Translations under genes and position numbers: made by a program | Source of the DNA: an uncultured Clostridia bacterium | GTDB taxonomy: Bacteria > Bacillota_A > Clostridia > TANB77 > CAG-508 | Assembly: GCA_947628465.1 (NCBI GenBank) | Contig: CANQZZ010000072.1 | Span: forward strand, 1 to 7,066 | Length of the DNA stretch: 7,066 nt | Reading direction: 5' to 3' | Part shown: piece after piece, positions 1 through 5,414 of the stretch | Numbering within the stretch: position 1 is the stretch's first letter | Layout of the letters: the number at the start of each line of letters is the position of its first letter | Notes under the pieces: generated by a model | Databases searched by the model: none | Told to the model about the DNA's origin: nothing | The model's input: only the letters and a program-made list of their open reading frames with translations

Positions 1-956
1 TATGAACCTATATATTTTTTTACTCTATATGCAAACATATCAAGTGCAAGTGTTGCTCTTTTATCTCCTTGTTTTTCTAATTCTTTTAGGTCTCTTATAT
101 CTCCAGTTTTTTCAGAAATTCCAAGCAAACCAGATTTTTTATTTAAAATTGTTGTCATTTCACTTATGTCTATATTTTCTTTTTTCATAACGAATTCTAA
201 TACTGCTGGGTCTAAATCTCCAGATCTTGTTCCCATAATCAATCCTTCAAGTGGTGTAAGGCCCATAGAAGTATCTACACATTTACCATTTTTTACTGCA
301 GCAATACTTGCTCCATTTCCTAAGTGGCAAGATATAATGTTTATATCATCTACATTTTTTCCTAATACTTTTGCAGCTTCTTTTGTTATAAATTTATGTG
401 ATGTTCCATGTGCTCCATATCTTTTAATTCCATATTTTTCATAATATTTATATGGTATTGCATAAAGAGCTGCCTTTTCTGGTATTGTTGTATGGAATGC
501 TGTATCAAATATTAATGCTTGTGGGATTTCTGGCATTATTTTTGTACATGCTTCTATTCCTTGAATATGTGCTGGATTATGAAGTGGTGCATACTCTATT
601 GCATTTTTATAATCTTTCATTACTTCATCTGTAATTAAAACAGGTTTGCTAAATTTAGGGCCTCCATTTACTATTCTGTGTCCTATTGCACTTATTTCTG
701 ATAAATCTTTTATTGCTCCTCTTTCTTCATCTAATAAATATTTTACTACTTTTTCAAAAGCATCTGTATGATTTGGAATATCCATCTCATCTCTTGTTCT
801 CTTTCCAGTTCTATCTTTATACTCTAAAAAAGGTTTATCTATTCCTTGTCCTCCAATTCTATCACATCTTCCAGATGCCAATACTTCATCATTTTCCATA
901 TTTATTAACTGGAATTTTAATGATGAACTTCCACAATTTACTACTAAAATTTTCAT
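1..956 (-). CDS. ackA: Acetate kinase, C-terminus cut by window edge
   Basis: Acetate kinase moves phosphate between acetyl phosphate and ADP, giving acetate and ATP in the cytoplasm. It is the ATP-yielding last step of fermentative acetate formation. The first 318 residues are present; the family is usually about 400 residues, so roughly 80 lie beyond the left edge, including the conserved C-terminal Glu. The N-terminus MKILVVNCGSSS is the classic phosphate-binding start of the family. Residues matching the Methanosarcina enzyme by motif are N7, R94 (GHRIVNGG), D151 (FDTAFH), H183 (SCHLGNGAS) and R244 (MGTRSGDLDP). All are intact, so the visible part looks functional. The start at 956 is preceded by AAGGAGAG at a good distance. 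It lies 17 bp after pta on the same strand, so the two are almost certainly co-transcribed. Identification is by family motifs; confidence is very high. Confidence 0.98.
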   Translation of the reverse strand, partial: MKILVVNCGSSSLKFQLINMENDEVLASGRCDRIGGQGIDKPFLEYKDRTGKRTRDEMDIPNHTDAFEKVVKYLLDEERGAIKDLSEISAIGHRIVNGGPKFSKPVLITDEVMKDYKNAIEYAPLHNPAHIQGIEACTKIMPEIPQALIFDTAFHTTIPEKAALYAIPYKYYEKYGIKRYGAHGTSHKFITKEAAKVLGKNVDDINIISCHLGNGASIAAVKNGKCVDTSMGLTPLEGLIMGTRSGDLDPAVLEFVMKKENIDISEMTTILNKKSGLLGISEKTGDIRDLKELEKQGDKRATLALDMFAYRVKKYIGS

Positions 957-973
957 TTTTTCTCTCCTTTTCA

Positions 974-1972
974 TTAATTTACTTGAGCTTGGACACACGT
1001 AATAGCCACAACTCCAACTATATCTTCTGCTTTACATCCTCTTGATAAATCATTTACTGGTTTTGCTAGTCCTTGGCATATTGGTCCATAAGCTTCTGCT
1101 TTTGCTAATCTTTCTACTAATTTATATCCTATATTTCCAGCTTGTAAATCTGGGAATATCATAGTATTTGCAGTTCCTGCAACTTTACTTTCAGGTGCTT
1201 TTGATTTAGCAATGCTTGGTACTATTGCTGCATCAAATTGCATTTCACCATCAATTAATAACTCTGGTTCCTTTTCTTTTGCAATTTGTGTTGCTATTCT
1301 TACCTTATCTACTTCTTCTGCCTTTGCACTTCCCATTGTTGAATATGAAAGCATTGCTACTCTTGGTTTCTTTCCAATAAGTTGTCTAAAACTTTTTGCT
1401 GTAGAAATTGCTATTTCTGATAATGCTTCTGAATCTGGATTTTGATTTAATCCGCAATCTGAAAATACGAATACTCCATCTTCTCCAAATTCACAATTTG
1501 GAACATCCATTACAGCAAAAGTTGATACTAATTTTGTTCCTGGTGCTGTTCTTAAAATTTGAAGAGCTGGTCTTAAAGTATCTGCTGTTGAATGAGCAGC
1601 CCCTGATACTAGTCCATCTGCCTTTTCTTGTTTTACCATCATCATTCCAAAAAATACAGGGTCTAGCATTAACTCTTTTGATTTTTCTAATGTCATTCCC
1701 TTATGTTTTCTAAGTTCATAAAATGCATCTGCAAATTCTTCATAATCATTTGAATTCTTAGGATCTATTATTTCTGCTTTTGAAATATCAAAACTATTTT
1801 TATTTGCTACATTTAATATTTCATCTTTATTTCCAATTAATATTACTTTGCAAAATCCATCTTTTAAAATTATATCTGTTGCTTTAAGTGTTCTTATATC
1901 TGTTGCTTCTGGTAATACTATCGTTTTTATTTCTTGTTTTGCTCTAGCTATTATGTCCTGTACAAAACTCAT
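974..1972 (-). CDS. pta: Phosphate acetyltransferase
   Basis: Phosphotransacetylase converts acetyl-CoA and phosphate to acetyl phosphate and CoA, feeding acetate kinase encoded just downstream. The 332-residue length matches the short, single-domain Pta class (Methanosarcina and clostridial type), which lacks the long N-terminal regulatory part of enterobacterial Pta. Visible signatures are KADGLVSGAAHSTADTLRPA (residues 117-136), RTAPGTKLVS (141-150), SYSTMGSA (209-216) and the C-terminal KPVNDLSRGC (304-313). S310, R311 and D317 line up with the catalytic Ser, Arg and Asp known for the Methanosarcina enzyme. Nothing is missing. The start at 1972 follows a strong GGGAGGAAT ribosome site. 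It is the first gene of a pta-ackA operon and has its own promoter about 30 bp upstream. EutD-type enzymes are close relatives, but the ackA partner favours Pta. Confidence 0.98.
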   Translation of the reverse strand: MSFVQDIIARAKQEIKTIVLPEATDIRTLKATDIILKDGFCKVILIGNKDEILNVANKNSFDISKAEIIDPKNSNDYEEFADAFYELRKHKGMTLEKSKELMLDPVFFGMMMVKQEKADGLVSGAAHSTADTLRPALQILRTAPGTKLVSTFAVMDVPNCEFGEDGVFVFSDCGLNQNPDSEALSEIAISTAKSFRQLIGKKPRVAMLSYSTMGSAKAEEVDKVRIATQIAKEKEPELLIDGEMQFDAAIVPSIAKSKAPESKVAGTANTMIFPDLQAGNIGYKLVERLAKAEAYGPICQGLAKPVNDLSRGCKAEDIVGVVAITCVQAQVN

Positions 1973-1980
1973 TTTTATTC

Positions 1981-1990
1981 CTCCCTCTTA
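1981..1990 (-). promoter_or_regulatory. Ribosome binding site of pta
   Basis: On the minus strand this reads TAAGAGGGAG, continuing into GAATAAAA before the ATG at 1972. The GGGAGGAA core at normal spacing fixes the pta start. Confidence 0.75.
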
Positions 1991-2007
1991 TTTTAACATA
2001 CTTAACT

Positions 2008-2036
2008 ATTATATATAGATTTTTTTAAAAGTACAA
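2008..2036 (-). promoter_or_regulatory. Sigma-A-type promoter of pta-ackA
   Basis: On the minus strand there is a -35 box TTGTAC (2036-2031), a spacer of exactly 17 bp and a perfect -10 box TATAAT (2013-2008). Transcription would start near 2001, giving a leader of about 30 nt with a strong ribosome site. This suggests high constitutive expression, as expected for the main acetate pathway. I see no convincing catabolite-repression (cre) box around it. Confidence 0.8.
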
Positions 2037-2107
2037 GTTTTTTTCAATATTTTTTGAGTTTTATCCAATTTTATTATATTTTTGACTTCATTTCCTGTTA
2101 CTTTTTA

Positions 2108-2136
2108 TTGCAATTACTTTATATAAATTATATAAT
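2108..2136 (+). promoter_or_regulatory. Sigma-A-type promoter of the pseudouridine synthase gene
   Basis: A -35 box TTGCAA (2108-2113), a 17-bp spacer and a perfect -10 box TATAAT (2131-2136) point toward the gene at 2202. Transcription would start around 2143, leaving a leader of about 60 nt. The -35 box is back to back with that of pta, about 70 bp away, so the two promoters share a very AT-rich spacer. Confidence 0.78.
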
Positions 2137-2152
2137 ATTTAAAAATGCGAGT

Positions 2153-2180
2153 GTATGCTTGAATTGGCAGGCAGGCATGT
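2153..2180 (+). other. Leader hairpin upstream of the pseudouridine synthase gene
   Basis: GTATGCTTG (2153-2161) can pair with CAGGCATGT (2172-2180) over nine pairs, three of them wobble, around a 10-nt loop. The segment is clearly more GC-rich than the DNA around it. A competing five-pair hairpin, GCATG (2175-2179) with CATGT (2189-2193), would place the GAGGGG ribosome site in its loop. The two cannot form together, so a switch is possible, but this is inference only. Confidence 0.35.
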
Positions 2181-2182
2181 TT

Positions 2183-2188
2183 GAGGGG
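2183..2188 (+). promoter_or_regulatory. Ribosome binding site deciding the synthase start
   Basis: GAGGGG is the only Shine-Dalgarno-like run in the leader. It sits 13 nt before the ATG at 2202, somewhat long, but only 1 nt before the in-frame ATG at 2190 and inside the coding sequence if the TTG at 2181 were used. This favours 2202, without full certainty. Confidence 0.5.
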
Positions 2189-2201
2189 CATGTGCATAAA
2201 A

Positions 2202-3074
2202 ATGGAACTAAAATATATTGTAAACAACTTATCTAATTATATAAATGTTAGACAAGTTTTAAAAAATGAATTTAATATGTCAAATAGATTAATTACTAAA
2301 TTAAAACAAAATAAATCAATTTATTTAAATGATAAAGAAACCTATTTAGATAAAGGATTAGCATTAAATGATGTTGTGAAATGTAATATTGATTTTGATG
2401 AGGCTTCTGAAAATATTATTCCTACAAAAATGGATTTAAAAATCATATATGAAGATGATTATTTTTTAGTAATAGATAAGCCCTGTAATATGGCAGTACA
2501 CCCTTCTATCCTTCATTATACTAATAGTTTATCTAATGGTATAAAATATTATTTTGAATCTATTGGATTAAACAAAAAAATAAGACCTGTAAATAGATTA
2601 GATAGAGATACTACTGGTATTGTTATTTTTGCTAAAAATGAATATATACAAGAATGTCTTATAAAGCAAATGGAGAAAAAAACTTTTTATAAAGAATATA
2701 TAGCAATTTTAGAAGGCATATTAGATAAAAAAAGTGGAACAATTGATGCTCCTATTTCCAGAAAAGCTGGAAGTATTATAGAAAGATGTATTGATAAAAA
2801 TGGTTTTAAAGCAATTTCTCATTATGAAGTAATTAAAGAAAAAGGAAACATTTCTTTAGTCAAATTTATTTTAGAAACTGGAAGAACTCATCAAATAAGA
2901 CTACATTCAAAATATATAGGTCATCCTATTTTGGGAGATACATTATACGGGCATGAATCATCATTAATTGCAAGGCAAGCTCTCCATTGCCATAAAATAT
3001 CATTTGTGCATCCAATCACAAAAAAGAAAATCGAATTTACTTCACCTATCCCAGCAGATATGAAAAAATTTTAA
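2202..3074 (+). CDS. RluA-family 23S rRNA pseudouridine synthase
   Basis: The protein (290 residues from the chosen start) isomerises uridine to pseudouridine in RNA, most likely in large-subunit rRNA. An N-terminal S4-like RNA-binding domain covers about residues 14-64, and the catalytic domain runs from about 80 to 285. The catalytic motif NRLDRDTTGIVIFAKN (131-146) carries the catalytic Asp at D134. The usual His of HRLD is Asn here, which I believe occurs in other clostridial members. GRTHQIRLHSKYIGHPILGD (228-247) is the second hallmark of the family. In-frame TTG (2181) and ATG (2190) starts also exist; ATG 2202 fits the ribosome site and S4 domain best. The exact target (RluA-, RluC- or RluD-like) cannot be told from sequence, so no symbol is given. 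It stands alone, with its own promoter, and is convergent with rnpB. Confidence 0.93.
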   Translation: MELKYIVNNLSNYINVRQVLKNEFNMSNRLITKLKQNKSIYLNDKETYLDKGLALNDVVKCNIDFDEASENIIPTKMDLKIIYEDDYFLVIDKPCNMAVHPSILHYTNSLSNGIKYYFESIGLNKKIRPVNRLDRDTTGIVIFAKNEYIQECLIKQMEKKTFYKEYIAILEGILDKKSGTIDAPISRKAGSIIERCIDKNGFKAISHYEVIKEKGNISLVKFILETGRTHQIRLHSKYIGHPILGDTLYGHESSLIARQALHCHKISFVHPITKKKIEFTSPIPADMKKF

Positions 3075-3145
3075 AATGTCCCAAAAGGGACGTTTCTCTC
3101 TGGGACATTTTGTCCCAAAAAGAAACGTCCCCTTTGGGACACTTT
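3073..3145. terminator. Probable bidirectional terminator
   Basis: The palindrome is extended by AAA/TTT pairs at its edges and is followed by CTTTTT on the plus strand and by ATTTTAAAATTTTTT on the minus strand. It starts immediately after the synthase stop codon and about 10 nt after the 3' end of rnpB. The strong stem plus T-run in both directions makes it the natural transcription stop for both convergent genes. Confidence 0.7.
3077..3141. repeat. 65-bp palindromic element: two inverted 31-bp units
   Basis: Unit one is 3077-3107. Unit two is the reverse complement of 3111-3141. They differ at only 3 of 31 positions and are separated by TTT. Each unit begins TGTCCC and ends GGGACA, with a further GGGAC inside, so it can fold as a small hairpin (3078-3091, 3127-3140) or as part of one long one. 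In the full fold, 20 of 21 outer positions pair (3077-3097 with 3121-3141), topped by a 7-bp inner stem (3101-3107 with 3111-3117). The layout resembles REP/BIME-type extragenic palindromes and small MITE-like elements. There is no coding capacity and no clear target-site duplication. I have a general impression that GTCCC/GGGAC palindromes of this style occur in clostridial genomes, but could not check it. Confidence 0.85.
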
Positions 3146-3150
3146 TTGGT

Positions 3151-3500
3151 TTAAGTAAATCTATAAGCCGGGTTCTGTTTAAAACAGTCATTTATCTAGG
3201 ATATATATTACTATATATCTCAAGCCACCAGTTTAAGAAGATGACGAGCAGTCTTAGCCTTCTTATATTTAGGTGTTGCTCCAGATGGGGTTTGCATTGG
3301 CCAAATATGTCACCATATTTGCGGTAAGCTCTTACCTTACCTTTTCACCCTTACCTACTAATAGCAGGCGGTTATTTTCTGTTGCACTTTCCTTAAGGTT
3401 TCCCTCACTGGACGTTATCCAGCATCATTGCTCTATGGAGCCCGGACTTTCCTCATGTAGTACCTTGCGGTATTTACACGCGACTGTTCAATTTACTCTT
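3151..3500 (-). ncRNA. rnpB: RNase P RNA, bacterial class A type
   Basis: This is the catalytic RNA of ribonuclease P, which trims the 5' leader from precursor tRNAs. On the minus strand the universally conserved core is plain: GAGGAAAGTCCGGGCTCC (3454-3437, 5' half of P4), AGTGCAACAGAAA, and near the end CAGAACCCGGCTTAT (3' half of P4, within 3179-3163). The stretch GGCTTGAG, then an AT-rich P18 hairpin, then CCTAGATAAATGACTGT matches the layout of the E. coli molecule. Helix P1 pairs AGTAAAT near 3497-3491 with ATTTACT at 3160-3154; P2 pairs 3489-3482 with 3189-3182. About 350 nt is normal. Ends are set from P1 pairing and the promoter, so they may be off by a few bases. Confidence 0.96.
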
Positions 3501-3505
3501 ATTTT

Positions 3506-3534
3506 ATTTTACGACAAATTTACTAAAAAGTCAA
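3506..3534 (-). promoter_or_regulatory. Promoter of rnpB
   Basis: On the minus strand a -35 box TTGACT (3534-3529), an exact 17-bp spacer and a -10 box TAAAAT (3511-3506) precede the predicted 5' end by about 6 nt. That agrees with the start inferred from helix P1. The -35 box begins only 3 bp after the stop codon of the upstream lipoprotein gene, so read-through from that gene may add to rnpB transcription. Confidence 0.82.
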
Positions 3535-3537
3535 TAA

Positions 3538-4492
3538 TTACAAGGTGCTGATGCTTTCCATCAAATTTTTATATTTCAAATAAAATAGTTTTTTATCCTT
3601 ATATGATAATGAGTTTTGTAATTCTTTCATTAATACATACGTTTTATTTACTTTATATTCTTTATCCTTCATATAGTCCATGTCATTTGTCAAATTATTA
3701 AATGTTTTTTCAGCATCAGAAATGTTTGATTCTATATTTGCCCATTCGCCTTTATCTACTTGCGCATAAGCATTTATTATATAAGATTTTACTTGCTTTA
3801 TATTTTGGGCGCTATTGCTTGCAGATATTCCTCTTTCAAAATTTGGAATAAATGAATATAGTTTTGATACATTTCTCAAAGTATCCGATTTATTTTCATC
3901 TTTTATACTTAAGATACAATCATCTAATGTACTACTAAAATCTAATATATCACTATTGTTTATATTAAAATTTGATAAGTCTAAGATAATTACTGACCAT
4001 GCTTCATTTAATATTTCAATATCATTTTTTATTGATTTCCAATCTATATCATTTTCATCTGATTCTAAAATGCTTCCTGCTTCCATATTCGTAGTTGTTA
4101 TATTATTTTGCCCGGAATCACTTCCCGATTGGCTCTGTCCTTGACTACTAGATTGTTTTTGCTGGCTACTAGATCCATCTTGTGATGCACCACCACCGCT
4201 ACTACTTTCTCCTCCTCCCGAGCCTCCGACTACTACTTCCTCCAGAAGAGCTTTCTCCTCCTCCAGATGATTCTTGTTCTATGCTAATTTCTTCTGACGT
4301 GATTTCATAATTTTGAAGTGATATATTATTTAATTTGTTTGATATGCTAACAATTTTTGTATCTAAATAATCCATTTCTTCTATTATCTTTGATTTCATA
4401 TCTTCATTATTTTTTCCATTATTACATGCAGTTAATGAAACTAAAATTGCAATTATTAAAAAAATAGAAAAAATGATTTTAAAATTCCTCAT
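3538..4492 (-). CDS. Unknown lipoprotein, reading frame broken by one surplus base
   Basis: I do not recognise this family. The start at 4492 (MRNFK) follows a textbook GGGAGGTGAT ribosome site. Residues 1-22 form a lipoprotein signal peptide with lipobox LTAC, so C23 would be lipid-anchored on the outer face of the membrane. Residues 30-72 are charged and probably helical. A Ser/Gly/Gln-rich linker follows (about 75-130, with SGGGESSSGG occurring twice), then a soluble, probably all-helical domain to residue 317. The frame breaks at base 4228: upstream the reading runs into RRLGRRRK and a stop at 4202, while skipping one base restores GGSGGGESSS and an open frame to 3538. Skipping it gives 318 whole codons including the stop. 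A gene caller would see two ORFs (4202-4492 or longer, and 3538-4086). It may be a real mutation, slippage in repetitive DNA, or a sequence error. Confidence 0.72.
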
Positions 4493-4589
4493 ATTATCAC
4501 CTCCCAATATTATTTCCAAAATTTTAATATTTATTCTATTGAATAACATTCTAAATTATTGAAATAATAAAATTAAAGGAGTTTTTTAA

Positions 4590-4871
4590 GTGGGAGTTAT
4601 TGTTAATTTATATAGCAAAAAAGATAATGAAATTAATAGATTTTTACATTGCTATAATAAATGCGAAAATCAAAAAAGCAATTTATTAGAATGGAAAAAA
4701 GAATATGCAAATCCAATTGAAATAGCTGATATAATTGGAGTTTTTATAGATAATTCTGATAAATATGATATAAATATGTGGATTAGCTTAGATAAAGACT
4801 TTTTTATCAATGTAACTGATAATAATGCAGAGCAAATAATAAGATACCTTTTTGAAAGGTATCCTTATTAA
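4590..4871 (+). CDS. Hypothetical 93-residue protein
   Basis: I do not recognise this protein. It starts with GTG, preceded by AAAGGAG at 8 bp, which is a strong reason to accept both the gene and the start. The protein is small, soluble-looking and has no signal peptide, membrane segment or metal motif. Two cysteines (C21, C25) sit in HCYNKCEN. The middle (about 41-76) alternates hydrophobic and polar residues in a way that suggests an alpha/beta fold, with WISLDKDFFINVTD as a likely strand pair, ending in a helix EQIIRYLFER. It is divergent from the lipoprotein gene and ends 3 bp from the stop of the convergent zinc-ribbon gene. No role can be inferred from these neighbours. Base use matches its surroundings. 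Confidence 0.72.
   Translation: MGVIVNLYSKKDNEINRFLHCYNKCENQKSNLLEWKKEYANPIEIADIIGVFIDNSDKYDINMWISLDKDFFINVTDNNAEQIIRYLFERYPY
4843..4863 (-). terminator. Possible terminator hairpin inside the end of the convergent gene
   Basis: GATACCTTT (4843-4851) and AAAGGTATC (4855-4863) form a perfect 9-bp stem with a 3-nt loop. Read on the minus strand, it lies 11 nt after the zinc-ribbon stop codon and is followed at once by TTATTATTT, a fair T-rich tract. It would end the plsY-gpsA-zinc-ribbon transcript while also encoding the last residues of the 93-residue protein on the other strand. On the plus strand the T-run is weaker and delayed. Confidence 0.45.
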
Positions 4872-4874
4872 AAA

Positions 4875-5348
4875 TTATTTTTTATTATTTTCATCATTTT
4901 TTTCTTTTAATTCTTCTTTTACAATTTCTGCCTCATCTTCTTTTCCTTGTGGAATTTCTGCAGTCTCTAATTTTTCTTCAGCCTTCTCTAAAACAGTTTT
5001 TGCTTCATTTTGTTTTTTTCCACATTTAGGACAGAACATTGATTCTATTTCAATTTCTGCAAAGCAATTATTACATAACTTTTTATTATTTATTGTTAGT
5101 ATTTGTTTTCTTGCCTCTTCAGTTTCTTTAGAAAGAGTATCTATTTTTATGCAATCATCTTTTACAATTTCTTTAAGATTTGTATCATTTTCTCTAATAT
5201 GGTTTTCATAAACTTTTCTTCCTAATTCTTCATACAGACTTTTTGTTTTGCTTCTATTTTCTGTAATTTTCATTTTCAACTTTGCTTCTCTTGCTATTTT
5301 ACTTGTTGCCTCTGTTGTTTTCTTTCCCAAGTCATTGAAAAATCCCAT
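4875..5348 (-). CDS. Small zinc-ribbon protein with coiled coil
   Basis: This 157-residue protein has no signal peptide or membrane segment. Residues 1-85 are charged and heptad-like, suggesting a coiled coil (KTKSLYEELGRKVYENHIRE in the middle). A zinc ribbon follows, with C92-N-N-C95 and C106-P-K-C109 giving a CX2C-X10-CX2C metal site. The C-terminal 45 residues are Lys/Glu-rich and probably disordered or helical. Proteins with this general plan are common in Clostridia and mostly uncharacterised; the zinc ribbon is likely structural. The start at 5348 follows a strong AAAGGAGG site. It lies 66 bp after gpsA on the same strand, with no clear terminator or promoter between, so it may belong to the plsY-gpsA transcript. 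The exact function is unknown; the zinc ribbon is well supported. Confidence 0.85.
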   Translation of the reverse strand: MGFFNDLGKKTTEATSKIAREAKLKMKITENRSKTKSLYEELGRKVYENHIRENDTNLKEIVKDDCIKIDTLSKETEEARKQILTINNKKLCNNCFAEIEIESMFCPKCGKKQNEAKTVLEKAEEKLETAEIPQGKEDEAEIVKEELKEKNDENNKK

Positions 5349-5414
5349 TTAATATTTCCTCCTTTAACTTGCTATTCTTTTTTATTTATTCTAACCATAT
5401 TAATATTTTTTATT

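Noticed and set aside
166..1713. Several plus-strand open frames opposite ackA and pta.
   Set aside because: They are antisense shadows of two well-supported enzyme genes, have no ribosome sites, and encode Leu/Phe/Ser-rich low-complexity sequences.
1990..2010. Possible Rex (redox) operator downstream of the pta promoter: GTTAA and TTAAAA half-sites on the minus strand.
   Set aside because: The half-sites are 5 bp apart rather than the 4 bp of TTGTTAANNNNTTAACAA, and the outer bases do not match. In DNA this AT-rich such partial matches are expected by chance.
3076..3551. Plus-strand open frames over the palindrome and the RNase P RNA.
   Set aside because: They lie over a well-recognised structured RNA and a repeat, with no ribosome site or protein-like composition.
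3815..4144. Plus-strand frame of 109 residues opposite the lipoprotein gene.
   Set aside because: No ribosome site; the minus-strand frame has the lipobox, signal peptide and consistent composition.
4539..4568. Promoter-like TTGAAT and AATAAT for the 93-residue gene.
   Set aside because: The -35 box is weak, the spacer is 18 bp, and transcription would start on top of the ribosome site. AT-rich background makes this unreliable.
5349..5414. AT-rich gap between gpsA and the zinc-ribbon gene with a short ATATTAATAT palindrome.
   Set aside because: Only A/T pairs and no stable stem or clear promoter boxes; not called as terminator or promoter.
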